Shown in pieces: positions 26,266 to 34,535 of a DNA stretch of 64,000 bases. The position numbers and the translations under genes were made by a program. The stretch is from assembly GCA_022839785.1 (NCBI GenBank), contig JALHJW010000007.1:91181-155180 (forward strand). The letters run 5' to 3'. Source of the DNA: Desulfovibrio sp. (GTDB taxonomy: Bacteria > Desulfobacterota > Desulfovibrionia > Desulfovibrionales > Desulfovibrionaceae). The notes beneath the pieces are model-generated. The model saw only the letters and a program-made list of their open reading frames with translations, ran no database searches and was not told where the DNA came from. Every line of letters starts with the position of its first letter. Within the stretch, counting starts at the first letter, position 1.

Positions 26266-26976
26266 CTAGACCTTCCGCCCCGTGAGCTGGATCAGGGCGA
26301 AGTGGTTCCCGGCCTCCGCCTCCATCATGGGCACGTCTCCCTGGGCGTGGGGATTGGGGCTCCTCAGCCAGTCGGCCCAGGCCTGGCGGTGGCAGTCCAT
26401 CTCGCGGCAGCTCTCCAGGCGCAGGCCGCGCTCCCCGGCCCACAGCTCCCGCCACCATGCGAGCGAATAGAAGTGCATGTCCGGCCCCCAGAACGGCCGC
26501 AGCTCCGGCGGGACCTCCCCGTGCGGAAAGTCCCGCCGCAGTCCGGGAACGGCCACGGCGACCCGCCCGCCCGGCTTCACGTGGCGCAGCAGCCCGGGCA
26601 GCATGGCCTCGTCCGTCCCGAAGTACTGGTAGGCGTCCACGCTGACGAGCATGTCGAAGTAGCCGTCGGCGAAGGGCAGGCCCTGGGTCGCGTCCGCCGC
26701 CAGCGGGATGATCCGCTGCGACAGCCCCAGGGCCTCGAAGCGGCGGTGGTTGTCCGTGGGGGATATCCAGAGGTCGGCGGCGAAGACCGTGGCCTGGTGC
26801 TTCTCCGCCAGGAGGATGGAGGAGATGCCCATGCCGCAGCCCAGATCCAGGATGCGCATGCCCGGCTCGATGGGCAGGAAGGAGGTCAGCTCCTCCATGA
26901 TGCGCATGGCGTTCGGCCCCATCATGGTCCGGAGGAGAAAGTCGTCGTCGTAGTCGTCCGTGAACGGCGTCCGCAT
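26266..26976 (-). CDS. Class I SAM-dependent methyltransferase, substrate unknown
   Basis: A 236-residue cytoplasmic methyltransferase with motif I ILDLGCGMG (residues 42-50), an acidic residue ending strand 2 (FAADLW), motif SVDAYQYFG and a post-motif VKPGGRVAVAVPG. It resembles small-molecule methyltransferases of the Methyltransf_11/25 type. The substrate is not recognisable. It is 6 bp upstream of rsgA and 117 bp downstream of a small HTH gene, so the three may form a single unit controlled by that protein. Confidence 0.85.
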   Translation of the reverse strand: MRTPFTDDYDDDFLLRTMMGPNAMRIMEELTSFLPIEPGMRILDLGCGMGISSILLAEKHQATVFAADLWISPTDNHRRFEALGLSQRIIPLAADATQGLPFADGYFDMLVSVDAYQYFGTDEAMLPGLLRHVKPGGRVAVAVPGLRRDFPHGEVPPELRPFWGPDMHFYSLAWWRELWAGERGLRLESCREMDCHRQAWADWLRSPNPHAQGDVPMMEAEAGNHFALIQLTGRKV

Positions 26977-27093
26977 GGTTTCGTTCCTTTTCGGCGGTGT
27001 GTTCCTCCTGCCATACAGGAGATTCCCGCCGGAGGCATTCCACGCGTCGTTTAGGAAAAGAAGAAGCGCCCCGGGGGGCCGGGGCGCTCAGGG

Positions 27094-27366
27094 TCAGCCG
27101 TGTTTCATGGCCGAGAGGATCTTGTACACGGCCTTGGCGGAGAGATGGTACTCCTCCGCCAGGGCGGCGACGGGACACCCCGCGCGGCGTCTGGCCGCGA
27201 TCTCGCGGTTTCTGGCGAGCAGGAGCCGCCTGCTTTGCGTCTTCTCCCCCCACCGCTTCCGGTTCTCCTGCTTGCGGGGGATGTAGAGGTGTTCGCCGTC
27301 GATATGTTCCTGTATGGCCCGCAGCAGATGCTGCGGGAGTACGTCGAGTGCGTTCTTGTAGCCCAT
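27094..27366 (-). CDS. Small HTH protein, CD3324-like
   Basis: A 90-residue basic protein. The start MGYKNALDVLPQHLL is preceded by AGGAGGAG. The N-terminus (LPQHLLRAIQEHIDGEHLYIP, then ENRKRWGE) resembles the CD3324 family of small proteins best known from Firmicutes. The C-terminus (NREIAARRRAGCPVAALAEEY, HLSAKAVYKIL) is a helix-turn-helix of about residues 53-86. It is probably a DNA-binding regulator of the downstream methyltransferase and rsgA genes. A 10-bp inverted repeat 37-88 bp upstream is a candidate target. The Firmicutes-like character hints at horizontal transfer. Confidence 0.75.
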   Translation of the reverse strand: MGYKNALDVLPQHLLRAIQEHIDGEHLYIPRKQENRKRWGEKTQSRRLLLARNREIAARRRAGCPVAALAEEYHLSAKAVYKILSAMKHG

Positions 27367-27402
27367 CGCGCTCCTCCTGAATGGCGTGTCAGGATCGGGC
27401 AC

Positions 27403-27454
27403 GGGCTATTGCCGCGGGACATCAGCAGAACATCAGGCCGTCATGCAATAGCCC
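27403..27454. promoter_or_regulatory. Long inverted repeat upstream of the small HTH gene
   Basis: GGGCTATTGC (27403-27412) and GCAATAGCCC (27445-27454) are perfect 10-bp arms around 32 bases that contain two ACATCAG direct repeats. It may be an operator with two half-sites or a leader hairpin for the gene starting at 27366. Confidence 0.6.
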
Positions 27455-27599
27455 CTGCTAGGCGTGACGAACCGAATCCAGGTACATGGGAGTCATAAGC
27501 CGTCCTTTGTTGAGGGTGCATCTCTGCCGCCGCGTCTACGCCCGCCGCGCGGGGATGTCAATGCGGGCCGGGGGGCGCCGGGCGGCCGGGGGCGCGGCC

Positions 27600-28733
27600 T
27601 CAGGTCAGCAGGCGCAGCGCGTAGGCGTCCGAGAGGAACGCCTGGAAGTCCTCCACGGTGCGGAGGGCGTCCTTGAGGCGACGCCGCTCGCCGGGGGGGA
27701 CGGCCGCCAGGGGGAGGAGGTTGTCCGGCCGCCCGCCCGCGCGCAGGCGGGCGAGCTGGGCGCGCAGGCGCAGGGAGTGCAGCGCGTCCAGGGCGTCGCG
27801 CAGGGCCTGGGCCAGGGCGGGGGAGAGGTGCCCGGCCGCCGCGAGGCCCGCCAGGCGTTCCCCGGTGGAGGTCTCGGCCACGCCGTGGGCCAGGGCCAGC
27901 GCGCGCACGCCCTGGGTCAGGGGAAAGATGCCGCCGCGCTTGAGGTCCAGAACCTCGTCGCCGTCCGGGCGGCGGTCCGGCGCGAGGTTGCCGAAGAAGC
28001 CCAGCGGCGGGGGGAAGCGCACGGCCTCCAGGGCCATGTAGCGCAGCAGCAGGGGATTTTGCGGGACGCGGCGCAGGAGGTGGGCGCGCAGCCGCTGCGC
28101 GAGCCCCGCGTCGCCCGCGGCGCAGCGCGCGTCCGCGAGCTGCGAGAGACGCAGCACGGCGTCCTCCCCCGGCCGCAGCACGAGCCGGTCGATGTGCTCC
28201 TTCCAGGCCGCGAGACTCCTGTTCCAGACCGGGTTGTCCGCCATGACGCGCTGCGGGCAGGGCGGGAAACCCGCCGCGAGCAGTCCCTCGGAGACGCGGC
28301 GGCCGAAGGCCGCGAACCATTCGGCCGCCTTCCCCTCGTCCCCTTCAAACGTCCATATCAGGCCGTTGTCCTGGTCCGTGGCCAGGTACTGCTCCCTGCG
28401 TCCCTCGCTGCCCAGCACGACGAGGCAGAAGGTCCCGGGCGGCCCGCCCATGTCCCGCAGCGCGAGATGGCAGACGCGGGCCACGGCCGCGTCGTGCAGC
28501 TCGCTCACCAGCCTGCCCACGGCCTGGACTCCAGCGCCCTCGCCCAGGCGGCAGGCCGCCGCCTCGGGGATGCGCGCCAGAAGGGGCGCGAGAGCGTCGG
28601 GGGTCGCCGCCTCCCCGGCCCGGCGGGCGATGTCCGCGCAGACATCGCCCACAGGGCCGCCGAAGGCCTGTTCGCTCGCAAAAGACGCGCCGCCGGGGGC
28701 CGCGTCCGGGGACAGGGGGCGGTTTCCGCTCAT
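27600..28733 (-). CDS. DUF294-type nucleotidyltransferase-like signalling protein, lacking CBS domains
   Basis: A 377-residue protein. Its core LGSEGRREQYLATDQDNGLI (GS at 108-109, D120, D122) is the GlnD-like nucleotidyltransferase motif of DUF294 proteins. The C-terminal half (PLGFFGNL, DLKRGGIFPLTQGVRALAL) is the substrate-binding-like DUF294_C domain. Relatives usually carry cyclic-nucleotide and CBS domains in front; here they are absent and only a short helical N-terminus precedes the core. The start overlaps the actP stop (ATGA), so it probably modulates or senses acetate uptake. The enzymatic target is unknown. Confidence 0.85.
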   Translation of the reverse strand: MSGNRPLSPDAAPGGASFASEQAFGGPVGDVCADIARRAGEAATPDALAPLLARIPEAAACRLGEGAGVQAVGRLVSELHDAAVARVCHLALRDMGGPPGTFCLVVLGSEGRREQYLATDQDNGLIWTFEGDEGKAAEWFAAFGRRVSEGLLAAGFPPCPQRVMADNPVWNRSLAAWKEHIDRLVLRPGEDAVLRLSQLADARCAAGDAGLAQRLRAHLLRRVPQNPLLLRYMALEAVRFPPPLGFFGNLAPDRRPDGDEVLDLKRGGIFPLTQGVRALALAHGVAETSTGERLAGLAAAGHLSPALAQALRDALDALHSLRLRAQLARLRAGGRPDNLLPLAAVPPGERRRLKDALRTVEDFQAFLSDAYALRLLT

Positions 28734-30271
28734 TCCGCTCCGACGCCGAGGTAGTTGCGGATCTTCTGCTCGGCGTACTTCTCCTCGGCCGCTTCGTCGC
28801 GCGAGAGGATCGAGCCCAGCCAGCCCGCCAGGAACGCGCCGGTCATGGAGACGATGGCCGGGTTCTTGAGCGGGAAGATGGCCGCGGCGTTGCCCAGCAC
28901 GTCCACCCAGACCGTGGGGCTGACGACGATGAGGCCCACGGCCAGCACGGAGCCGGTGGCGATGCTCGCCGTGGCCCCGAAGGTGGTGAAGCCGCGCCAC
29001 AGGATGGACAGGAGCAGGGCCGGGAAGTTGGCGCTGGCCGCGATGGCGAAGGCCAGGCCGACCATGAAGGCCACGTTCTGCCCCTTGAAGGCCAGGCCCA
29101 GCGCGATGGCCAGCACCCCGAGGCCCAGGGTGGCCCGCTTGGCCACGCGCACCTCGTCCTCCTCCGAGGACTGCCCGCCGCGCACCACGTTGACGTAGAG
29201 GTCGTGGGCCAGGGTGGTGGCCCCGGCCAGGGTCAGCCCGGCCACCACGGCCAGGATGGTGGCGAAGGCCACGGCCGCGATGAAGCCCAGGAAGACCGTG
29301 CCGCCCGTGGCCTCGGCCAGGAGCAGCGCGGCCATGTTGCCGCCCTTGTCCATGCCCGTTATCGCCTCCTGCCCCACGATGACCATGGCCCCGAAGCCGA
29401 TGATGAAGGTCAGGATGTAGAAGTAGCCGATGAGGCCCGTGGCGTAAAACACGGATTTGCGCGCGGCCTTGGCGTCGGGCACGGTGTAGAAGCGCATCAG
29501 GATGTGCGGCAGCCCGGCCGTGCCGAACATCAGCGCCAGGCCCAGGGAGACCGCGTCCCAGGGGTTGGCCACCAGCCCGCCCGGCTGCAGCACCCGGATG
29601 CCGTAGGTGTCCACGGCCTGCCGGAAGAGGTCGGCCGCGCCGTAGCGGGACAGGACCATGCCGACCATCACCGTGGCCCCGGAGAGCAGCAGCACGGCCT
29701 TGATGATCTGCACCCAGGTGGTGGCCAGCATGCCGCCGAAGAGCACGTACAGGATCATGACCACGCCCACGGCGATGACCGCGATCTCGTAGGGCAGGCC
29801 GAACATCATCTTGATCAGCGAGCCCGAGCCCACCATCTGGGCGATGAGGTAGAAGGAGACGGTCATCAGCGAGCCCACCGAGGCCGCGATGCGCACGGGC
29901 TTCTGGCGCAGGCGGTAGGCCACCACGTCGGCGAAGGTGTACTTGCCCAGGTTCCGCAGCGGCTCGGCGATGAGGAACATGATGATGGGCCAGCCGACCA
30001 GGAAGCCGATGGAGTAGATCAGCCCGTCGTAGCCCTTGAGCGAGACCAGGCCCGCGATGCCCAGGAAGGAGGCGGCGCTCATGTAGTCGCCCGCCAGGGC
30101 CAGGCCGTTCTGCCAGGCCGTGACGCTGCGGCCCGCGGCGTAGAACTCGGCCGCGGAGCGGCTGCGCCTGGCCGCGTAGTAGGTGATGAACAGGGTGGCC
30201 GAGATGAAGACGAAGAAGAAGGCGATGGAGGTGGCGTTGGGCTCGCCGATGCTGCTCGCGAAGCCGCTCAT
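28730..30271 (-). CDS. actP: Cation/acetate symporter ActP
   Basis: A 513-residue sodium:solute symporter of the inner membrane with about 13 hydrophobic helices. Features matching acetate permeases are GRSVTAWQNGLALAGDYMSAASFLG near residue 48 (quoted in part: QNGLALAGDYMSAASFLG), YTFADVVAYRLR and GTAGLPHILMRFYTV. It imports acetate or other short monocarboxylates with a cation. The gene starts four bases inside the end of the DUF485 gene and overlaps the DUF294 gene at its end, making a three-gene operon in the usual DUF485-ActP order. Confidence 0.93.
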   Translation of the reverse strand: MSGFASSIGEPNATSIAFFFVFISATLFITYYAARRSRSAAEFYAAGRSVTAWQNGLALAGDYMSAASFLGIAGLVSLKGYDGLIYSIGFLVGWPIIMFLIAEPLRNLGKYTFADVVAYRLRQKPVRIAASVGSLMTVSFYLIAQMVGSGSLIKMMFGLPYEIAVIAVGVVMILYVLFGGMLATTWVQIIKAVLLLSGATVMVGMVLSRYGAADLFRQAVDTYGIRVLQPGGLVANPWDAVSLGLALMFGTAGLPHILMRFYTVPDAKAARKSVFYATGLIGYFYILTFIIGFGAMVIVGQEAITGMDKGGNMAALLLAEATGGTVFLGFIAAVAFATILAVVAGLTLAGATTLAHDLYVNVVRGGQSSEEDEVRVAKRATLGLGVLAIALGLAFKGQNVAFMVGLAFAIAASANFPALLLSILWRGFTTFGATASIATGSVLAVGLIVVSPTVWVDVLGNAAAIFPLKNPAIVSMTGAFLAGWLGSILSRDEAAEEKYAEQKIRNYLGVGAE

Positions 30272-30579
30272 TGCTCCTCACTCCGGATGCTGAAGACCAC
30301 CTCGTCCACGGCCTTGTCGTAGCTGCCGTTGGCCCAGAAGACGTAGACCCCGGTGAGCGCCCAGGCCAGGACGATGAGCCCCAGCCCCACCGGGATGCCC
30401 ACGGTCATGGCCTCGCCCGTCCGGGCGGCCAGGAACTCCCGGCCGAAGGCCAGCAGCAGGATGAACCCGTAGTACGCCGCCAGTATGATCGCGGAAAGGA
30501 CCAGGGATACGGTCCATTTCCGCGCCACCAGGGCGCTGAACTTGTCCTCGTCCAGGCGCATCGTCTCGCGCGCGCTCAT
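30268..30579 (-). CDS. DUF485 membrane protein (YjcH-like), acetate permease partner
   Basis: A 103-residue inner-membrane protein with two hydrophobic helices (about 26-48 and 59-83) and a short charged C-terminus, as in the DUF485/YjcH family. It is regularly encoded just before actP and is thought to assist it. Its stop overlaps the actP start. No catalytic residues are known for the family. Confidence 0.88.
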   Translation of the reverse strand: MSARETMRLDEDKFSALVARKWTVSLVLSAIILAAYYGFILLLAFGREFLAARTGEAMTVGIPVGLGLIVLAWALTGVYVFWANGSYDKAVDEVVFSIRSEEQ

Positions 30580-30957
30580 GTCGCCTCCTCGTGCAATGGG
30601 TGAAACGTGGTCGTGACGCCCGGCAGGCCGCGCCTGCCCGTTGCGGCCGGTTCTACGGCAGGAAGGGGGAAGGGGCCGCGCATTTTCGGCGGGCGGCGGG
30701 CAGGGGCGGGCGGACGGCGCGGCCCGGGTCCGGGGCTCGCGGCGCGGCGGGCAGGCGGCCGGGACGGCGGGGCGGCGGACCTGCCGCTGCCGTGCAACAG
30801 GCCGATATCTCAGGATTTGTTCAGGAAGAGGAGGGCCGCGCGGAGCCCCGGCCGGGAGGGCCGTTCCGTTCGCCGCCGCCAGCGGCCGTTCACAGGGAGC
30901 ACAGCGCCGTTCACCGCGTCCCGGCGCGGAGAGGGCCCGGCCTGGGCGGCTTTGGGG
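30580..30957. other. Intergenic region upstream of the acetate permease operon
   Basis: 378 bp without a convincing gene. A GGCAGG/CCTGCC hairpin at 30622-30638 lies in the probable 5' leader of the operon, about 43 bases before the DUF485 start. The rest is G+C-rich; the only A+T-richer spot (about 30795-30830) may hold the promoter, but no clear -35/-10 or sigma-54 pair was found. Confidence 0.45.
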
Positions 30958-32613
30958 TCAGGCCGGGTCCACCGTGTTCAGGGCCAGGACCGAGCCGCCG
31001 CCCGCGGCCAGGGCGGCGCGGAAGATGCGCCCCCGGCCCTGGTCCTCGGCCATGTAGTGGGCCTGGCCCAGGTCGCGCAGCCCTTCGGCAAGGCGGAAGC
31101 AGCGCAGGTTGGCCAGGCCCATGCGCAGGGGGTGCCGCCACTCCCCGGGGTCCAGCCGCGCCAGGGCGGCCAGCCAGTCCAGGCGCCGCGCGTCCCAGCC
31201 CGGCTGGCCCTCCAGCCACAGGTCGAGCAGGCCCAGGACCTCGCTGTTCTCCGGTTCGACCCGCACGGCCCAGAGCAGGCATTCGGCCGCGCACGAGGGC
31301 AGGTCCGTGTCCGGGTCGAAGCGCAGGCCCGGCGTGCAGACGCGGCCCGCGGCGTGCAGCCGCCGCGCCCAGGAGAGCAGCAGCCGCGTGGGCGAGGCCG
31401 GACCGGGCGCGGGCGGGGCCGGGGCCTTGGCCACGGGCGTGGAGGTGCTCCAGCGCAGCAGGAAGAGGCGGGCCGCCTCCAGGTCGTCCAGGCGCAGCGC
31501 GGCCATGGAGAGGGTCAGGTTGAAATCCAGGCTGTCCGCGTGCCGCCCGCTCCGCAGGGCCTCGTCCAACATGCGCCGCGCCTCGCCCCGCGCGCCGCGC
31601 GCGGTCAGCAGCCGCAGGCGCAGGGCCGCGGCCTCGGGCAGGCCGGAGAACTCCGCCAGCCGGGCCTCGCAGACATCGGAGGGCACGTCCGCCAGGCCGC
31701 CCAGGGAGAGGCGGGCCATGGCGCTCCAGAAATGGCGGCGGGCGTCGTCGCCCGTGGCCCCGGCGCGGGGCAGGGAGGAGGCGAAGGAGAGCAGCGCCGC
31801 GGCGCGGTGCGCGGGCAGGTGCTCGGCCAGCACGCGGGCGCGGGCCGCCCGGCCCAGGCGCTCGGCCTCCTCGGGCGCGGCCAGGAAGCGGTCAACGAGG
31901 CCGCACAGCTCCAGGGAGTCGCGGTACACGGCCATCTCCCGGCCCGGCTCGAAGAACAGCTCCTGCGCCGCGCCCACGTCCTGGGCCAGGATGCAGCATC
32001 CGGCCGAGGCCGCGGTGAAGAGGCGCGCGCTGGTCTCGCCCATGTTCGACTCGTTGGGCGCGATGCGGGTCTGGCGGTAGAACTGCAGCACGGCCGGGCC
32101 GAAAAGATCGGTCGCCACGGCGGCGTCCCAGCGCGCGCGCAGGAGTTCGGTCAGCCACAGGCGGGCCTGCCGTTCCGGCCCCAGCCGTCCGGCGAAGGCC
32201 ACGCGGTGCGGCCGCCCGTCGTGCGGCAGGAAGTCCTCCCCGCTGCCGAACCAGGAGAGCACCCCCAGGTTCTGCAGCCCGCCCGCGCGCAGGCGCGAGA
32301 CCCAGTCCGGCTGGGTGGTCAGCACGCCGTCGAAGAGCCGCCCGTATTCGGCGGTCCACCACGCGCCGCGGGGCGTGTCCAGGGACCAGAAGACGCGCGG
32401 ACAGGGGATTTCCGCCAGCCCGGCCAGGAGCACGCGGTGCGCCATGTCCTCCTGCTGCACCAGCAGGTCGGGCGCGAAGCCCGCCTCGTCCAGGGCTCGC
32501 GGCAGGTCCAGCACCGGGCCGTCCTCGGGCCTGGGCGTCAGGAGGAGCACCTTGTGGTCGAGCTTCTGCAGCGGTTCCGCGAGCCGCCAGGCCGAGATCA
32601 GGCAGATGTTCAT
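30958..32613 (-). CDS. CgeB-like glycosyltransferase with C-terminal helical region
   Basis: A 551-residue protein. The N-terminal 300 residues form a GT-B fold like the CgeB/YkvP group: PRVFWSLDTPRG, the segment ESNMGETSARLFTAASAGCC, and FFEPGREMAVYRD in the donor-binding half. The C-terminal 250 residues are Ala/Leu/Arg-rich helices resembling TPR repeats. Desulfovibrio-type genomes carry such proteins for protein or surface-polysaccharide glycosylation; acceptor and sugar are unknown. The gene lies 18 bp after the OppC-like permease on the same strand, an odd pairing that may reflect shared transcription rather than shared function. Confidence 0.75.
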   Translation of the reverse strand: MNICLISAWRLAEPLQKLDHKVLLLTPRPEDGPVLDLPRALDEAGFAPDLLVQQEDMAHRVLLAGLAEIPCPRVFWSLDTPRGAWWTAEYGRLFDGVLTTQPDWVSRLRAGGLQNLGVLSWFGSGEDFLPHDGRPHRVAFAGRLGPERQARLWLTELLRARWDAAVATDLFGPAVLQFYRQTRIAPNESNMGETSARLFTAASAGCCILAQDVGAAQELFFEPGREMAVYRDSLELCGLVDRFLAAPEEAERLGRAARARVLAEHLPAHRAAALLSFASSLPRAGATGDDARRHFWSAMARLSLGGLADVPSDVCEARLAEFSGLPEAAALRLRLLTARGARGEARRMLDEALRSGRHADSLDFNLTLSMAALRLDDLEAARLFLLRWSTSTPVAKAPAPPAPGPASPTRLLLSWARRLHAAGRVCTPGLRFDPDTDLPSCAAECLLWAVRVEPENSEVLGLLDLWLEGQPGWDARRLDWLAALARLDPGEWRHPLRMGLANLRCFRLAEGLRDLGQAHYMAEDQGRGRIFRAALAAGGGSVLALNTVDPA

Positions 32614-32631
32614 GCGCGCCGCCGTCCTTGT

Positions 32632-33477
32632 CTACCGTCCGATGCGCGGGTCGAGCACGTCGCGCAGGGATTCGCCCAGGAGGTTGTAGCCCAGCACCGT
32701 GAGCAGGATGGCCAGGCCCGGGAAGAAGGAGAGCCAGGGCGCGATCTCCAGCACGTCCTTGCCCTCCATGAGGATGTTGCCCCAGCTCGGCATGGGCGGC
32801 TGCACGCCCAGGCCCAGAAAGGAGAGCGAGGACTCCACCAGGATCGCGCCCGCCACGCCTAGGGTGGCCGAGACCAGCACCGGGGCCGCGGCGTTGGGCA
32901 GCACGTGCAGCGTCAGGATGCGCAGCGGCCCGGCCCCGGCCACGCGCGCCGCGAGCACGAAGTCGCGCGAGCGCAGGGACAGCGTTTCGGCCCGCACCAG
33001 CCGCGCCACGCCCATCCACGAGGTCAGGCCGATGACGATCATGATGTTGAGCAGGGACGGTTCGAGAAAGGCGATGACCGCCAGGATCAGGAAGAACGAG
33101 GGGAAGCAGAGAATCACGTCCACGCCGCGCATCACGATCTCGTCCGTGAGCCCGCCCGCGTAGCCCGCCATGAGCCCCAGGGCCAGGCCGATGGTCACGG
33201 AGAGGCCCACGGCCACGAAACCCACCCAGAGCGAGACGCGCGCGCCGTAGAGCATGCGCGAGAGCACGTCGCGCCCCAGGGCGTCCGTGCCCAGGGGGTG
33301 CGCCCAGGAGGGGGCCTGGAGCAGCGCCTCGGCGTTGATGGCCGTGGGGCTGTAAGGCGCGAGGAGCGGGGCCAGCAGGGCCAGCAGCGACATGCCGGCG
33401 ACGATGCCCGCCCCGGCCAGGAGCAGCCCGTGGCGCGGCAGGAAGCGCGCGAGCAGGGCGTGGGGGGAGAGGCTCAC
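32632..33477 (-). CDS. Oligopeptide/dipeptide ABC transporter permease, OppC/DppC type
   Basis: A 281-residue inner-membrane permease with six helices. PLGTDALGRDVLSRMLYGAR is the DppC/OppC signature, and the EAA loop lies around VRAETLSLRSRDFVLAARVAGAG (quoted in part: RDFVLAARVAGAG). The GTG start at 33477 overlaps the stop of the OppB-like gene. It forms a heterodimeric channel with that neighbour. No binding protein or ATPase gene lies in the window, so the pair depends on subunits encoded elsewhere. Peptides, nickel and other solutes all use this family. Confidence 0.9.
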   Translation of the reverse strand: MSLSPHALLARFLPRHGLLLAGAGIVAGMSLLALLAPLLAPYSPTAINAEALLQAPSWAHPLGTDALGRDVLSRMLYGARVSLWVGFVAVGLSVTIGLALGLMAGYAGGLTDEIVMRGVDVILCFPSFFLILAVIAFLEPSLLNIMIVIGLTSWMGVARLVRAETLSLRSRDFVLAARVAGAGPLRILTLHVLPNAAAPVLVSATLGVAGAILVESSLSFLGLGVQPPMPSWGNILMEGKDVLEIAPWLSFFPGLAILLTVLGYNLLGESLRDVLDPRIGR

Positions 33478-34469
33478 GCGGACCTCCCGCCCGCGCGCAC
33501 GCGCGGGTCGGCCAGGCCGTAGCCCACGTCGGCCAGCAGGTTGCCCGCCAGGGTGAGCAGCGCGCCCAGCACCAGGTTGCCCATGATCAGCGGGTAGTCG
33601 CGGGCCATGACCGCCTGGTAGAAGAGTTGCCCCAGGCCGGGCAGGGCGAAGATGGACTCGATGATCACCGAGCCGCCGATGAGCCCGGGGATGGACAGGC
33701 CGAGGATGGTGATGACCGGCAAAAGCGCGTTGCGCAGGGCGTGCCGCCAGACCACCAGCCGCTCCGGCAGCCCCTTGGCCCTGGCCGTGAGGATGAAGTC
33801 CTGGCGCAGCACCTCCAGCATGGAGGCCCGCATGAAGCGCGAGATCCCGGCCAGGGAGCCGAAGGTGTAGATGAAGACGGGCAGGGCGAGGTGGCGCGTC
33901 ATGTCCCAGGCGAGATCCCAGAATCCGGCGTGCTCGCGGCCCAGGATGGTCAGCCCGGAGAGGGGCAGCACCGGCCAGAGGATGCCCAGCCAGTACATGA
34001 GCAGCAGGGCCAGCCAGTAGCCCGGCATGGCGAAGCCGATGAAGACGAGCACGGTCATGGCCCGGTCGAAGCGCCCGCCCTGCCGCCGGGCCGAGATGAC
34101 GCCGATGGGCACGGCCACGGCCAGGGTGAGTGCCAGGGAGGCCACGTTCATGCCGAAGGTCAGGGGCAGGCGCTCCGCGATCTTGTCCCAGACGGCCCGC
34201 CGGTCGCCGGACAGCGAGCGGCCGAAGTCGAGGCGCGCCAGACGCGAGAGCCAGTCGAGGTACTGCACGTGCAGCGGGCGGTCCAGGCCGTAGAGCTGCT
34301 CCAGCCGCTCGCGCGCCTGGGCCGAGGCCATGGGGTTCATCTGCGTCTCCAGGTCCGTGGGCGACCCGGGCGCGAGATGGATGACGGAAAAGCTGATGAC
34401 CGTGATGCCCAGGAACACCACAGCCACCCACGCGGCCTTCGCCGCAAGACGAGCCAGAACCGCAACCAT
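33474..34469 (-). CDS. Oligopeptide/dipeptide ABC transporter permease, OppB/DppB type
   Basis: A 331-residue inner-membrane permease with an N-terminal helix (WVAVVFLGITVISFSVIHL), the family's periplasmic loop (APGSP, LYGLDRPLHVQYLDWL) and the EAA-loop segment DFILTARAKGLPERLV. It would pair with the OppC-like protein encoded directly downstream in a GTGA overlap. The gene is the first of a short operon with the glycosyltransferase last. Its substrate cannot be inferred because the binding protein is missing from the window. Confidence 0.9.
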   Translation of the reverse strand: MVAVLARLAAKAAWVAVVFLGITVISFSVIHLAPGSPTDLETQMNPMASAQARERLEQLYGLDRPLHVQYLDWLSRLARLDFGRSLSGDRRAVWDKIAERLPLTFGMNVASLALTLAVAVPIGVISARRQGGRFDRAMTVLVFIGFAMPGYWLALLLMYWLGILWPVLPLSGLTILGREHAGFWDLAWDMTRHLALPVFIYTFGSLAGISRFMRASMLEVLRQDFILTARAKGLPERLVVWRHALRNALLPVITILGLSIPGLIGGSVIIESIFALPGLGQLFYQAVMARDYPLIMGNLVLGALLTLAGNLLADVGYGLADPRVRAGGRSA

Positions 34470-34535
34470 GCGGCCCTTCTACGTTCCCCGGCCCCGGATT
34501 GCAACGCCGGAGCCGGGGAGGCGGAGGAACGGGCC

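Noticed and set aside
27600..30281. A continuous 893-codon frame across the acetate permease and DUF294 genes.
   Set aside because: Its first part is an out-of-frame shadow of actP with Arg/Gly/His-biased composition; only the end, from 28733, is a real gene.
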